From Terana coerulea (Eukaryota > Basidiomycota > Agaricomycetes > Polyporales > Phanerochaetaceae): a stretch of DNA of 10,743 nucleotides. A program made the translations under genes and the position numbers. Positions 1 to 7,376 of the stretch are shown here, piece after piece (position 1 is the stretch's first letter; every line of letters begins with the position of its first letter). Below the pieces are notes generated by a model. The model ran no database searches. It was not told the origin of the DNA and was given only the letters and a program-made list of their open reading frames with translations. Where the stretch lies: positions 1-10,743 of the forward strand of contig JAKOGH010001044.1 in the NCBI GenBank assembly GCA_024811115.1. Direction: 5' to 3'.

Positions 1-1672
1 ACTAAGTGAGCTTGCGTCGTCGTGCTCGTCCACGGTGACATTCGGCACAATATCCCTGATTGCAGTCAACCACTGTCCCTCGGGCAACCCGTGGCACCTA
101 TAGAACTTCAGGTCACTAATCGCCCTCCCCGTGCTCGCCCTGTAGGCCAGCACGCTTTTGAGCCAGTGGTGGACGCAGTACTCGCTGCACGGGCTATCGT
201 TGCTGCAAGTCGCGGCGTGGCAGGCGATGAACACCGCCTTGCGCAGGCTCGGAAGTGTTGTGCTCTGGCGTCGGGGTCCCCGAGCAGCACGCCCGTGTTA
301 CCCATCGAGCACCAGGCGGCGTCGAGCTTGGTGACGTTCGGTAGCGCCGCGACGGCGTCGAACACGGCCAGGACGTCGTCGTCCGTGTCTTCATGCGGCC
401 CCGTGACACAGAGGTGCTGCACGCCTGAGAGGTCGAGCGCGCCCAGGATCGTGAGCGTGAGCGTCGCGACCCCGAGGTGTACTATATACAAGGTTTGGAT
501 CGACTGTCATCCGACCGTTTATAGTCAGCTACGGAGACTAGAGGTGTACGTAGAGACATGGGGCCGCGTCGGCCTCGAGTATCCAAGAACTTGAAGCCGC
601 ATCGACTCCTCGTTGTAGTCAAAATCAAGCTTGGAGATCGAGTGGGAGTGCCCGTTGTACACGAGCTTTGAGGCGACTTCACGCAGTGCTGCGGCCGTGC
701 CGTCGTCATGTGCAAAGTCGTCTGGGCCGAATTGAACACGCACAGATGGCGGGTATTCGAGGTGTTGCAGAAGTTGCACGCAATCCATAATTCTGCCTCC
801 AAGAGTCACTTGCCGCAAGCGGGGAGCGACACCAGTACTGCGTCCCTGGTAGCCTGTGGCACAGGCGCAGCAAATGCGCAGTCTATTCCCAGAACCTCGA
901 GATTGGAAAGAGAGGACAAACTCTGCAAAACAACGTGGATTGTGGGGTCTGCATACTCCTCAAACCCCAGGTCCTCTGGGATTCGATTCATATTGAGGTG
1001 CGTAAGCGATGGAGCACACATCGTGCCTAACCTCGACCAGGCTGTGTGGGAGGCTACCAGTTCCGCAAGGTGAAGGTTGGGGCGTGGAGAAGATCAAAGA
1101 CCCCAGTTCATCAGTCGTCATCTCAAAACAGCGACAGGGGTCAGGTGTAGAGTGCGGAGTTGAGGGGCATATATAAGAGCGGGGAGGTGATTTTTCAGAT
1201 TGTGCAGCTCGGAAGGCCATCCGGACAGATCAAGCGAACGAAGTCTGTGCCCGGCCTGCATTATAGGAACAAGCTGTTCGGTCTTGATTACGACCTCGCA
1301 GTCATATTCGTCGACATCGTCGAATAGAAAGCATTGTGAATCAACATACAAGAGACAATCGCCTGATCGTTGGATTGATGCCTGGATGTAGCCCGGATGA
1401 CATGGGAGGGTAATTCGGGTCCATAACATCGCACTCCCGAGCGCCATCTCTCTCCATTTCCGACAGACATGGGTGATCCAAGTCCACTGGGCAGCATTTC
1501 TCCAATAATACGGAGGAGACTGGGAGTGAACTGGCCCTGGCCATCATGTCGACTGGGCACAGTACTGAAACACGTCCAGGAGGACTTCGTGCGGAAGACG
1601 GCTAACAAAAGCACGATTATTCATTTCTCTGCGAGTTTCGCTTTCTTCCGCACTGAGTGCCTCATAGCCCAT
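1..1672 (-). pseudogene. F-box/leucine-rich protein gene A, broken, 3' end outside window
   Basis: Probable SCF ubiquitin-ligase substrate receptor, target unknown. The chosen ATG (1672-1670) opens a frame MGYEALSAEESETRREMNNR that runs into an F-box half, RLPHEVLLDVFQYCAQST, and then hits TGA at 1546-1544. The same frame continues after the stop with the second F-box half, including ITHVCRKWREMALGSAMLW and then TRITLPCHPG. Leucine-rich segments follow (APQLRTLHL, MCAPSLTHLNMNRI, LSNLEVLGIDC, LRQVTLGG, LQHLEYPPSVRVQF). Their order matches genes B and C, so A is an older paralogue. Frame breaks inferred from that order lie at the T4 run (1125-1128), the C4 run (1079-1082), about 815-826 and about 260-275. 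A stop-rich gap at 482-532 is better explained as an intron. The last readable residues end in IVPNVTVDEHDD, equivalent to the C-terminal part of C, so only a few residues are missing. The 1-480 part is visibly more GC-rich than 500-1670. The F-box identity is strong; whether the gene is dead or misread is open. Confidence 0.8.
482..532 (-). other. Putative 51-nt intron in gene A
   Basis: On the minus strand this interval starts GTAGCT and ends TATATAG, with ATGAC about 20 nt before the acceptor. It holds stop codons in the relevant frames. Removing it joins ...STYTSSL to LHLGVATLTLTIL in phase 1 and gives a segment of about the same length as in gene C (...FVLSAFLEQLRLDNVQEL). The donor is weak, with no G at position +5, and paralogues B and C have no intron here, so a further lesion remains possible. 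Confidence 0.4.
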
Positions 1673-2329
1673 TCTGAGCTGAGCCTCGCGCGGCGGAGCC
1701 TACTCAGCGTTAGCTTTTTCTTGCCAAACTGAGTAAAGATATGGGCATGAGTGAGTTTGTACGTACTTTCTTCCAGGTCCAATTCCCTTAAGCTTTCTAG
1801 AGATATATCGTATGCCTATAGTCCGCGAAGAAGCGAGAGGGCTGAAGAGAATGAGCGTCGACTCTGTCTTATCTTCATAAGTAAGGAAGCGGTACAAGAC
1901 CCAGTCTGCACGTACTTTCTTTTGAGACAAGTCCCTGTGCTCTCGAGAGACACGTACTACGCCGGAAGTCTGTGAAAGGAGTGAGAGTTGAGATTCGAGA
2001 AGGATGAGCCCAAGTAGCGACGCTCTGATTTCTGAGACTCACCGCCACAAAATCCCATCAGTCTTCATATAGAAGGTCGCTCGCACGCTTTACCCAGCCC
2101 TCATCGCCTGAAGCTTGTCATAGTTCACGCGTTCCCGCCCGAATGTTTCTTTCAGCCTTCAGTGCAGAATCAAGAGTTGCATCATACATACAGATCGTCT
2201 GCGCAACATTTTATCTCACACGTCCAAATCCTCCTGACTGTCAAATTCAATAAAGAGGGTTCAAACTTCAAGAACTATATGATAATACATGAGAAATATA
2301 CAGCATTCAAGAACCGTGGCACTTGGTAC
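1673..2329. other. Intergenic region between gene A (5' side) and gene B (3' side)
   Basis: No convincing gene is visible. The part near 1673-1830 should hold the leader and promoter of gene A on the minus strand. A GATATATC (1802-1809), about 130 bp upstream of the A start, is a possible TATA-like box, and a CT-rich stretch on the minus strand lies just upstream of it. The 12-mer ACGTACTTTCTT occurs twice (1761-1772 and 1910-1921) in the same orientation. The part near 2200-2329 is the 3' flank of gene B and resembles the 3' flank of gene C; both contain CATGTATT and GTACCAA on the minus strand. Confidence 0.5.
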
Positions 2330-4080
2330 TCATTCATCTCCCGGAGATTCGCCCTCTGGCCCAGAGGACCAGGCTTCCGTCTCGCCGTAGTTGGTAACGA
2401 GGATATTTGGCACTACCTGCTGCAATTGACGAAGGTGGTTTGTGTCATACGCAAAGCCGTCGCAGTCCACCAGGTCGAGGTGTGTGAGCCCCAGACCCGC
2501 ACGGGAGCGGCACCGCAAAAGATCCTGCAGTCTGCGAGACAGGTCATCGCCGTCCAACTCAATGTCATCCTCGGCCTTGATGATGCTGAGCTTCAAGCGG
2601 TTCAGCAGGGGTAGTGGAGATGCCTGGCCCGCAGTCTCCCCAAGCGCAGCCTCGATGCAACGGAAATCGTTGGTCGTGAAGTGGATCGTGTGGATGCTCT
2701 TGAAACTTTGAAGGGATCGAAACGACCGCGCTGCAACTCTTTCAAGGTTGATGACCAACTGGACGCTCCTGGACGTGGTCGAGATGCAGCCGTTCTAAGA
2801 AGGTGTCTAGGACGAAGGTGGTCGTGCTGAACGAGAGGAAGAATTGCGCTGACTCTTCTTCTCCGATCGGTGTATTGCTAGTAAATCCTTGGATGGTCCA
2901 CCCGACCCGTATATCGATTGACCGCCATAACAAATCTTGAGACCCGTCAGTAGCTTGGCTCCTTCTTCGCTTTCCGCCGTGAGCCTGGACGCAATTGCTA
3001 ACACTTCATCGGCGTCGCCGCCCTCTCCGTCGGAGTCGTCTTGTGGATCCGCCTGCAATAGCCTGCACCTAACATCGGCGGAGGGAGGGTACTGGACATG
3101 TTTCAACAGCTGCATGGCATGAGAAAGACCATGTCGTAAAGTGAAGTGTCGGAGATCGGGGAGCACCACGCTCGAGGTTTCTGGATGTACAGGCCAGTCG
3201 GGATCAAATTGGCACGCGATATCGAGGGTCTGTAGGCGGGGTAAAGCCCGCAGGCTTTCCAATAGAGAACGAGGGATGGCGGTTCATCCATGTCGTCAAG
3301 ATTTATCTCGAGGTGGGTGAGGGCAGGGCACTTCTCCGCAAGTTTGGCCCATATCCCGTTCGTACCCGAGGTGCGCACTATTCGCAGATTGGGTGCGTCC
3401 AAAATGCTAAGCAGTTCGCATGCGCTGTTTTCCATCCCAGAAGAGCCGAGATCCACAGTGTGCAGAACATCGGCTCTCATACCCTCGGGCATCTCCGGCG
3501 ATTCGAAAACGATTGGTAGAAACAGACCCAGGTAGCGGATTCGGTGGATGTGCTCGAGGAGAAGCAAAAGGGCCTCGGTGCAATCGTCGTTATCATATAT
3601 TGGGTTGGTGGCAATCTCCAATGTAAAGCTTTCGGAGCGAAGGAAGAGTTGGTGGAGGAGTTGGGGGTGGCAGGGAATAAGAATTGTGGTCCACAGCTGT
3701 GGGCACCCAAGAGCAACGTTCCTCCACTGCTGACATACGTGCGTGATGGCAGCGAACTCAGCGGTTGTCTTCCAGCCGCTACTGCCGCCCCACGACTTGG
3801 GGAGATAGTCCGTGGATAGCGTCCTGGGAGGACGCGGAGCGCAGTAGTGAAAGACCTCGACGAGGAGCTCGGTGGGCATGCGCGCAATGTTTGTATGCTC
3901 GTTCATTGTTCTTCGTATGGAGACCGAGAGGAGCTCGGGCTGGCTCGTCTGCACAGAGACTGTTGCCACGTCGATTCAGTGAGCTTCACGACCACCATTT
4001 CGTCACTACTCACTGGCTGCATCCAGGTCCTCAGGCTGCTCGTGTTCATACGTCTCGTCTCCGTCTCCGTCCTCGTCCAT
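2330..4080 (-). pseudogene. F-box protein gene B, tandem paralogue of C, frameshifted
   Basis: Probable SCF-type F-box substrate receptor of about 565 residues. Exon 1 (4080-4014) encodes an acidic head starting MDEDGDGDETYEHE. After a 54-nt intron, exon 2 reads ISVQTSQPELL and then the F-box at about residues 47-110: IARMPTELLVEVFHYC, a spacer, ITHVCQQWRNVALGCPQLW. Leucine-rich segments follow (APNLRIVRT, CPALTHLEINL, LPRLQTLDIAC, LTHLDLVDCDG), ending in the conserved tail VTNYGETEAW and TGA at 2332-2330. Alignment to C shows three breaks: an apparent extra TATTG at 3264-3260 between SLVL and ESLRAL, one base missing in GGGTCGGGTGG (about 2898-2908), and one extra base near 2755-2768 after HLDHVQE. 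Exons total 1697 nt, two more than a multiple of three. GTG at 3969 also opens exon 2 but is not a plausible eukaryotic start, and a TGA lies two codons before it in that frame. Family assignment is strong; functional status is uncertain. Confidence 0.85.
3960..4013 (-). other. Intron 1 of gene B (54 nt)
   Basis: Donor GTGAGT follows ...GCA GCC A at 4014. The acceptor ends CAACAG, with CACTGA upstream as a possible branch site. Phase is 1 on both sides (A|TC gives Ile), so the acidic exon 1 joins the F-box exon in frame. The position is equivalent to the intron of gene C, which supports both models. Confidence 0.8.
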
Positions 4081-4162
4081 GCCCGGCGAAAAAGCCCCCA
4101 AGTTGGCCTGTGTCGATGAGTGTATATGTGAAGAGGGCTCGAGGTTTAGACGGCAAGATCAT
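4046..4162 (-). other. Upstream ORF overlapping the gene B start
   Basis: A 38-codon ORF starts with an ATG at 4162-4160 in the context TAACATGATC and ends with TGA at 4048-4046, past the gene B start at 4080, in another frame. Gene C has an ORF at the equivalent place with the same frame offset. Whether the transcript includes this ATG is unknown. Confidence 0.4.
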
Positions 4163-4286
4163 GTTAGAAGCCTACAAGCGGCTACGAGCAATGCAGGAAC
4201 AAGCAGTTGCGACGCCACAAAAGCGTAGCGCCCTAATGTGGCCTTTTGCTCTCACGGTTCTGATCTGTGCGGCTGCCGTTAACTTA
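4081..4286 (-). promoter_or_regulatory. Gene B upstream region, duplicated with that of gene C
   Basis: This is the presumed 5' leader and promoter of gene B, bounded on the far side by the inverted-repeat element. It is recognisably related to the region upstream of gene C. On the plus strand both carry GATCAT...GTT(A/G)GAAGCC (4157-4171 against 7021-7039), then a GCCACAA block, then CCGTTAA at the far end. No canonical TATA box is clear; the minus strand has a weak CATATACAC near 4121-4129. Confidence 0.45.
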
Positions 4287-4648
4287 CTGTCGTTTGCAAA
4301 GCACCTGAGACAAGCGCCTTTCGGCCAAATTTGGACGTTTTGGTAGCACGGGTAACTTTCGTGTCATAGCTCACCCAATACACACCGTAGCCACTGGTTT
4401 GAGACATGTAAAGTGACCTATTTTTCAATACGAAAGTGCTCGCAATGAGAACGAGAGAAATCGGCCAACTTTGAGTGAGCTGAGTGTCTGGACCCCTCGA
4501 CGACTTTTGAGCTGGGACGAAAGAACGGCTGAGCCGTTTTGCTTCGGATAAGCCAGGAGTAGTTTTCAAGATATTTCCGCAGGTGCAATTACTCTCAAAC
4601 CGGTTCCGGTCGGATGCTATGTCCTCATGGTTCCGCTCTCAAGGGTGC
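4287..4648 (+). repeat. Left arm of the inverted repeat
   Basis: About 362 bp, mirrored by 4659-5020. The outer 90 bp are the best conserved, with about one mismatch per 15 bases by eye. The middle third has diverged more, including unequal short stretches. Confidence 0.75.
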
Positions 4649-4658
4649 ATGGAGTAAG

Positions 4659-5020
4659 CGCCCGTGAGAGCGCAACTGCATGAGAGCACCACATCCGACC
4701 GGAACCAATTTGAGAGTGCTTGCACCTGCGGAAACATTATAAAAACTATTCCCAACTTGTCCAAAGCAAAACGGCTCAGCCCTTCGTCCCAGCTCTCTAG
4801 GGGTCTGGTGCCGGGACCAGCATGTCTAGCTTGCTCAAGAATCGGTCATTTCTTCTCGTTCTTGTTGCATGCCTTTCATAGAAGAATAAATCATTATTCA
4901 TGTCTCAACTTAGTTTCTACGATGTGTATTGGGTGAGCTACGACACGAAAGTTACCCGTGCTACCAAAACGCCCAAATTTGGCCGAGAGGCGCTTGTCTC
5001 GGGTGCTTTGCAAACGACAG
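4659..5020 (-). repeat. Right arm of the inverted repeat
   Basis: Reverse complement counterpart of 4287-4648. The turn between the arms is about 10 bp (ATGGAGTAAG), flanked by CTCTCAAGGGTGC and GCGCCCGTGAGAG. Confidence 0.75.
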
Positions 5021-5156
5021 TAAAGTCTGGTCTCGTTGGGCACCTCCATGTCGGGCACCACTGCAGCAAATATTATCGCATGTAGAAGAAGGAGTCCAGA
5101 AAATACATGGGATGCGTAATAGATATGTCGCAGCCAAGACTTACAGAGTTTGGTAC
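5021..5156 (-). other. 3' flank of gene C
   Basis: This short stretch lies between the end of gene C and the inverted-repeat element. On the minus strand it contains GTACCAAACTCT just after the stop and CATGTATTTTC further on, both with counterparts after gene B. No canonical AATAAA is present; AATAAG occurs at the stop codon. Confidence 0.4.
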
Positions 5157-6923
5157 TTATTCTAGGTCGTCTCCCGATAAATCATCCGCCGGAGACCAAG
5201 CCTCCTTCTCGCCGTAGTTGGTAACGGACACAGATGGTACAAGCTGCTGCAACCGACGAAGGTCATTGGCATCATAAGAAGTGCCCTCGCAGTCCACAAT
5301 TTCAAGGTCCGTCAACTCTGTGCCGGTACGAGATCGGTACTCCAAGAGACGCTGCAACCTGCGCAGCAGGTCGTCCCCATCTGGGTCCGCGGGATCGAGG
5401 CCATTCTCGGCTATGATAGCGGTAAGTTTCAGAGTGCGCAGGTTTGGAAATGACGGTGCTTGGCCATCGCTCTCCCCCAGCACCACCTCCACGCAATGGA
5501 AGTCGCTAGTCTTGAAGTGGATCGTCCGGACGCTGCGGAGGCTTCGAAGTGCAGAGTACGGGCGTGTTGTAGTTCCGTCATGAGTCAGGAGTAAAAGCAA
5601 CTCCTGTACGTTGTCGAGACGAAGCTGTTCGAGGAAGGCGCTGAGGACAAAGAGGCTTGAGCTCGGCACAAGCTGGAATTGAGCGGACTCGTCGTCTCCG
5701 TCAACTGGTGTGTTTTCTGTGAACCCAAGTATACGCCAATTCGTCCCATCGTATGACGTAGGGCCGTAATGAATTCTGAGACCTGTCATTGGCCTGAGCC
5801 CTTCCCCGTCCGTCGCTGTCAACCTGGATGCAATTGCAGGCACTTCGCCTGCAGCCTCCGCAACCTCCTCCTGCGTATCGGTTTCGTCTACATCTACTTG
5901 CGACAAGTTGAACCTAACATCGGTGAAACTTGGATATTGCAAGTTCCAGCAGGAACAGGGCGTAGGAGAGAATGCAGGGTGAGGCGGCGAAGATCGCGGA
6001 ACGAAACGTTGGGAGCTTCTGGCGGTATAGGGATGCTGTAATCGAATATACACGGGATGTCGAGGGTCTGCAGGGAGGACAAGGCCCTTAGCGTTTTTAA
6101 TACAATATTGAATCCCGGCGCGTTATTGTAGCCGGATATATTGACTTCGAGATGCGTGAGGAAAGACCAATTTTGCCCGAGCGTGGTCCATATTGCGCTT
6201 CTGTCGTCAGTGCGGACTGTTCGCAGCTTAGGCGCATCCAGCACACTCAGCAATGCGGACGTGCCCTTCCCGAAAAGTTTCAAGGTGAGCAGACTCTCGG
6301 CTTTCAGGCGATCAGCATGCTTCTGCCAGTCGTGTTGCCGCGTCTGCAGGTACAAGTCCAGGTGGCGAAGGCGGTGTGTATGTTGAAAGAGAATCGGAGG
6401 ATAATTGTAGTCGTCGCCCGTCCCGACAAGGGTGTTTATGAAAACATCGAGCGGCAAACTCGCAGAGCGGCGAAGGATTTGGCGAAGGAGCCGGGGACGG
6501 CAAGGAAGGACGATTGTTGTCCACAGCTGTGGGCACCCGAGAGCGACATTCCGCCAGTGGTGGCACACATGCGTGATCACAGCCCATTCAGCGGTCGTTC
6601 TCCAACCGCCACCGCGCTCCCACAAGCTGGGTAGATAGCCCGGGAATGCCGCTCTTGGAGGACGCGGAGCGCAGTAGCGGAACACTTCAATGAGGAGTTC
6701 GATGGGCATGCGTGCGATATGGGCGTCGTTGTCCGTTGCTCCCTGTACAATCTGAACAACCGGGACAAGAACCTCCTGGTTCGTCTGCATTGCAACTATC
6801 ACCGGGTCGAGTCAGCGAATATGTAGCAAAAACTATCTTTTCACTACTCAGGTACTCACCAGCCACCTCGACGTCACCTTGCTCCGACTCGTGCGTATGC
6901 GTCTCGTCTTCATCTACGTCCAT
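5157..6923 (-). CDS. F-box protein gene C, tandem paralogue of B, one frameshifted spot
   Basis: Probable SCF ubiquitin-ligase substrate receptor of about 567 residues, the best preserved of the three paralogues. The ATG at 6923 starts an acidic exon 1 (MDVDEDETHTHESEQ...). After a 64-nt intron, exon 2 reads VAMQTNQEVLVPVVQ and the F-box at about residues 48-110: IARMPIELLIEVFRYC, a spacer, ITHVCHHWRNVALGCPQLW. Leucine-rich strands follow (APKLRTVRT, WSFLTHLEVNI, LSSLQTLDIPC, RDLRRLTLHS), then VQELLLLLTHDG, LRTLKLTAI, LTDLEIVDCEG and the tail VTNYGEKEAW, with the stop at 5159-5157. The frame breaks between LTLHS (about 5976) and QYPSFTDVRFNL (about 5936): the middle SYALFLLEL lies in a third frame, so two small indels are needed. 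Exons total 1703 nt, two more than a multiple of three. No intron fits the gap. Gene B has the same segment in one frame, which identifies the break. Confidence 0.85.
6796..6859 (-). other. Intron 1 of gene C (64 nt)
   Basis: Donor GTGAGTACC follows ...GTG GCT G at 6860. Branch GCTGAC lies about 18 nt before the acceptor GATAG. Phase is 1 on both sides (G|TT gives Val). Without splicing the upstream frame runs into exon 2 in the wrong frame, and the exon 2 frame has a TGA just upstream. Same position as in gene B. Confidence 0.85.
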
Positions 6924-7029
6924 GACGGGAAGGAACGGCGCAAGCTGACGACGCACGCGTTCCACGGTGTCGGTGAGTAAAAGGGGTGTTCAAAAGAGAC
7001 GAAGTTCGAAATTTGAACGAGATCATCAT
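6910..7029 (-). other. Upstream ORF overlapping the gene C start
   Basis: Starts with a double ATG (7029-7024) in the context CCAACATGATG, has 39 codons, and ends with TGA at 6912-6910, past the gene C start at 6923, in another frame. It has the same offset relative to the main frame as the counterpart in gene B. Confidence 0.4.
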
Positions 7030-7376
7030 GTTGGAAGCCGACACGCGGCGTGTTACATATTAGACGCAGCAAAGCAGCGCGCCACAACGAGGCAGTGTCT
7101 GCGTGCGGCAGTTTATTCCCACGCCAATATGTAACGCCCTCACCGCAAGCTGTCACCGTTAATTTTTAAACCTACCATCGACATGCTCAAGACCAAGACA
7201 TGCCTCACGACAGCTCATTTGCACACCACAACAGAATGAATGAAAACGTATATTCAAGACGCGATTCCAAGGTCATAAAGGTCGTAAAGTCATCTCAAGC
7301 CCCTGCGAAGATCCAGCTGCGCACCACCACGTTGGGGTCCCTCTCCATCTCTCCAGGTAAGCTACACATGAAGTGC
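6924..7376. other. Intergenic: gene C promoter and 3' flank of the GPI-protein gene
   Basis: Both neighbours read on the minus strand, so 6924-7170 is the gene C leader and promoter and about 7200-7376 is the 3' untranslated side of the GPI-protein gene. Two ATATTxG/ATGTAAC-like blocks (7050-7062 and 7126-7134 on the plus strand, TTACATATTAG and CAATATGTAACG) form a loose inverted pair upstream of gene C. No separate gene is seen. Confidence 0.45.

Larger units (their letters stand above)
2330..4283 (-). repeat. Tandem duplication unit 1 (gene B plus promoter)
   Basis: The unit covers gene B and at least 200 bp upstream of it. It corresponds to about 5157-7170 in the order of exon 1, intron, F-box, leucine-rich region and C-terminal tail, and in promoter blocks. 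The copies have diverged clearly at DNA level but stay colinear apart from small indels, so the duplication is not very recent. Confidence 0.75.
4287..5020. mobile_element. 734-bp foldback/MITE-like element with long inverted repeats
   Basis: The whole element is one imperfect palindrome. The left end CTGTCGTTTGCAAAGCACC is mirrored by GGTGCTTTGCAAACGACAG at the right end. Internal blocks such as AGCACGGGTAACTTTCGTGT, GAGCCGTTTTGCTT and CCGGTTCCGGTCGGATG (CCGACCGGAACC on the other side) are mirrored at matching distances, and the axis lies near 4653. TA flanks each side (4285-4286 and 5021-5022), as expected for a TA target-site duplication of the Tc1/mariner type. Reading frames inside are mirror images of each other and encode no transposase, so the element is non-autonomous. 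It sits between the promoter of gene B and the 3' end of gene C. The palindrome is seen directly; the superfamily is inferred from two bases only. Confidence 0.8.
5157..7170 (-). repeat. Tandem duplication unit 2 (gene C plus promoter)
   Basis: Colinear counterpart of about 2330-4283: same exon layout, same tail, related promoter blocks. The upstream end CCGTTAATTTTT matches CCGTTAACTTA beside the inverted-repeat element, so this copy may show the locus without the insertion. Confidence 0.7.

Noticed and set aside
1168..1179. CATATATAAGAG on the plus strand looks like a TATA box
   Set aside because: It lies inside the leucine-rich coding part of gene A (LIYAPQ on the minus strand), and no plus-strand gene follows.
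1700..1975. Possible remnant of an LTR or second inverted-repeat element between genes A and B
   Set aside because: Only a 12-bp direct repeat is present. No matching ends, arms or target duplication were found.
3765..4346. Plus-strand frame of 193 codons
   Set aside because: Antisense of the F-box part of gene B; the sequence has no family pattern, and the minus strand has clear homology to gene C.
4279..4569. Minus-strand frame of 96 codons, with a similar plus-strand frame at 4900-5085 (shared VYWVSYDTKVTRATKT)
   Set aside because: The similarity is the mirror effect of the inverted-repeat arms. There is no plausible gene structure or domain.
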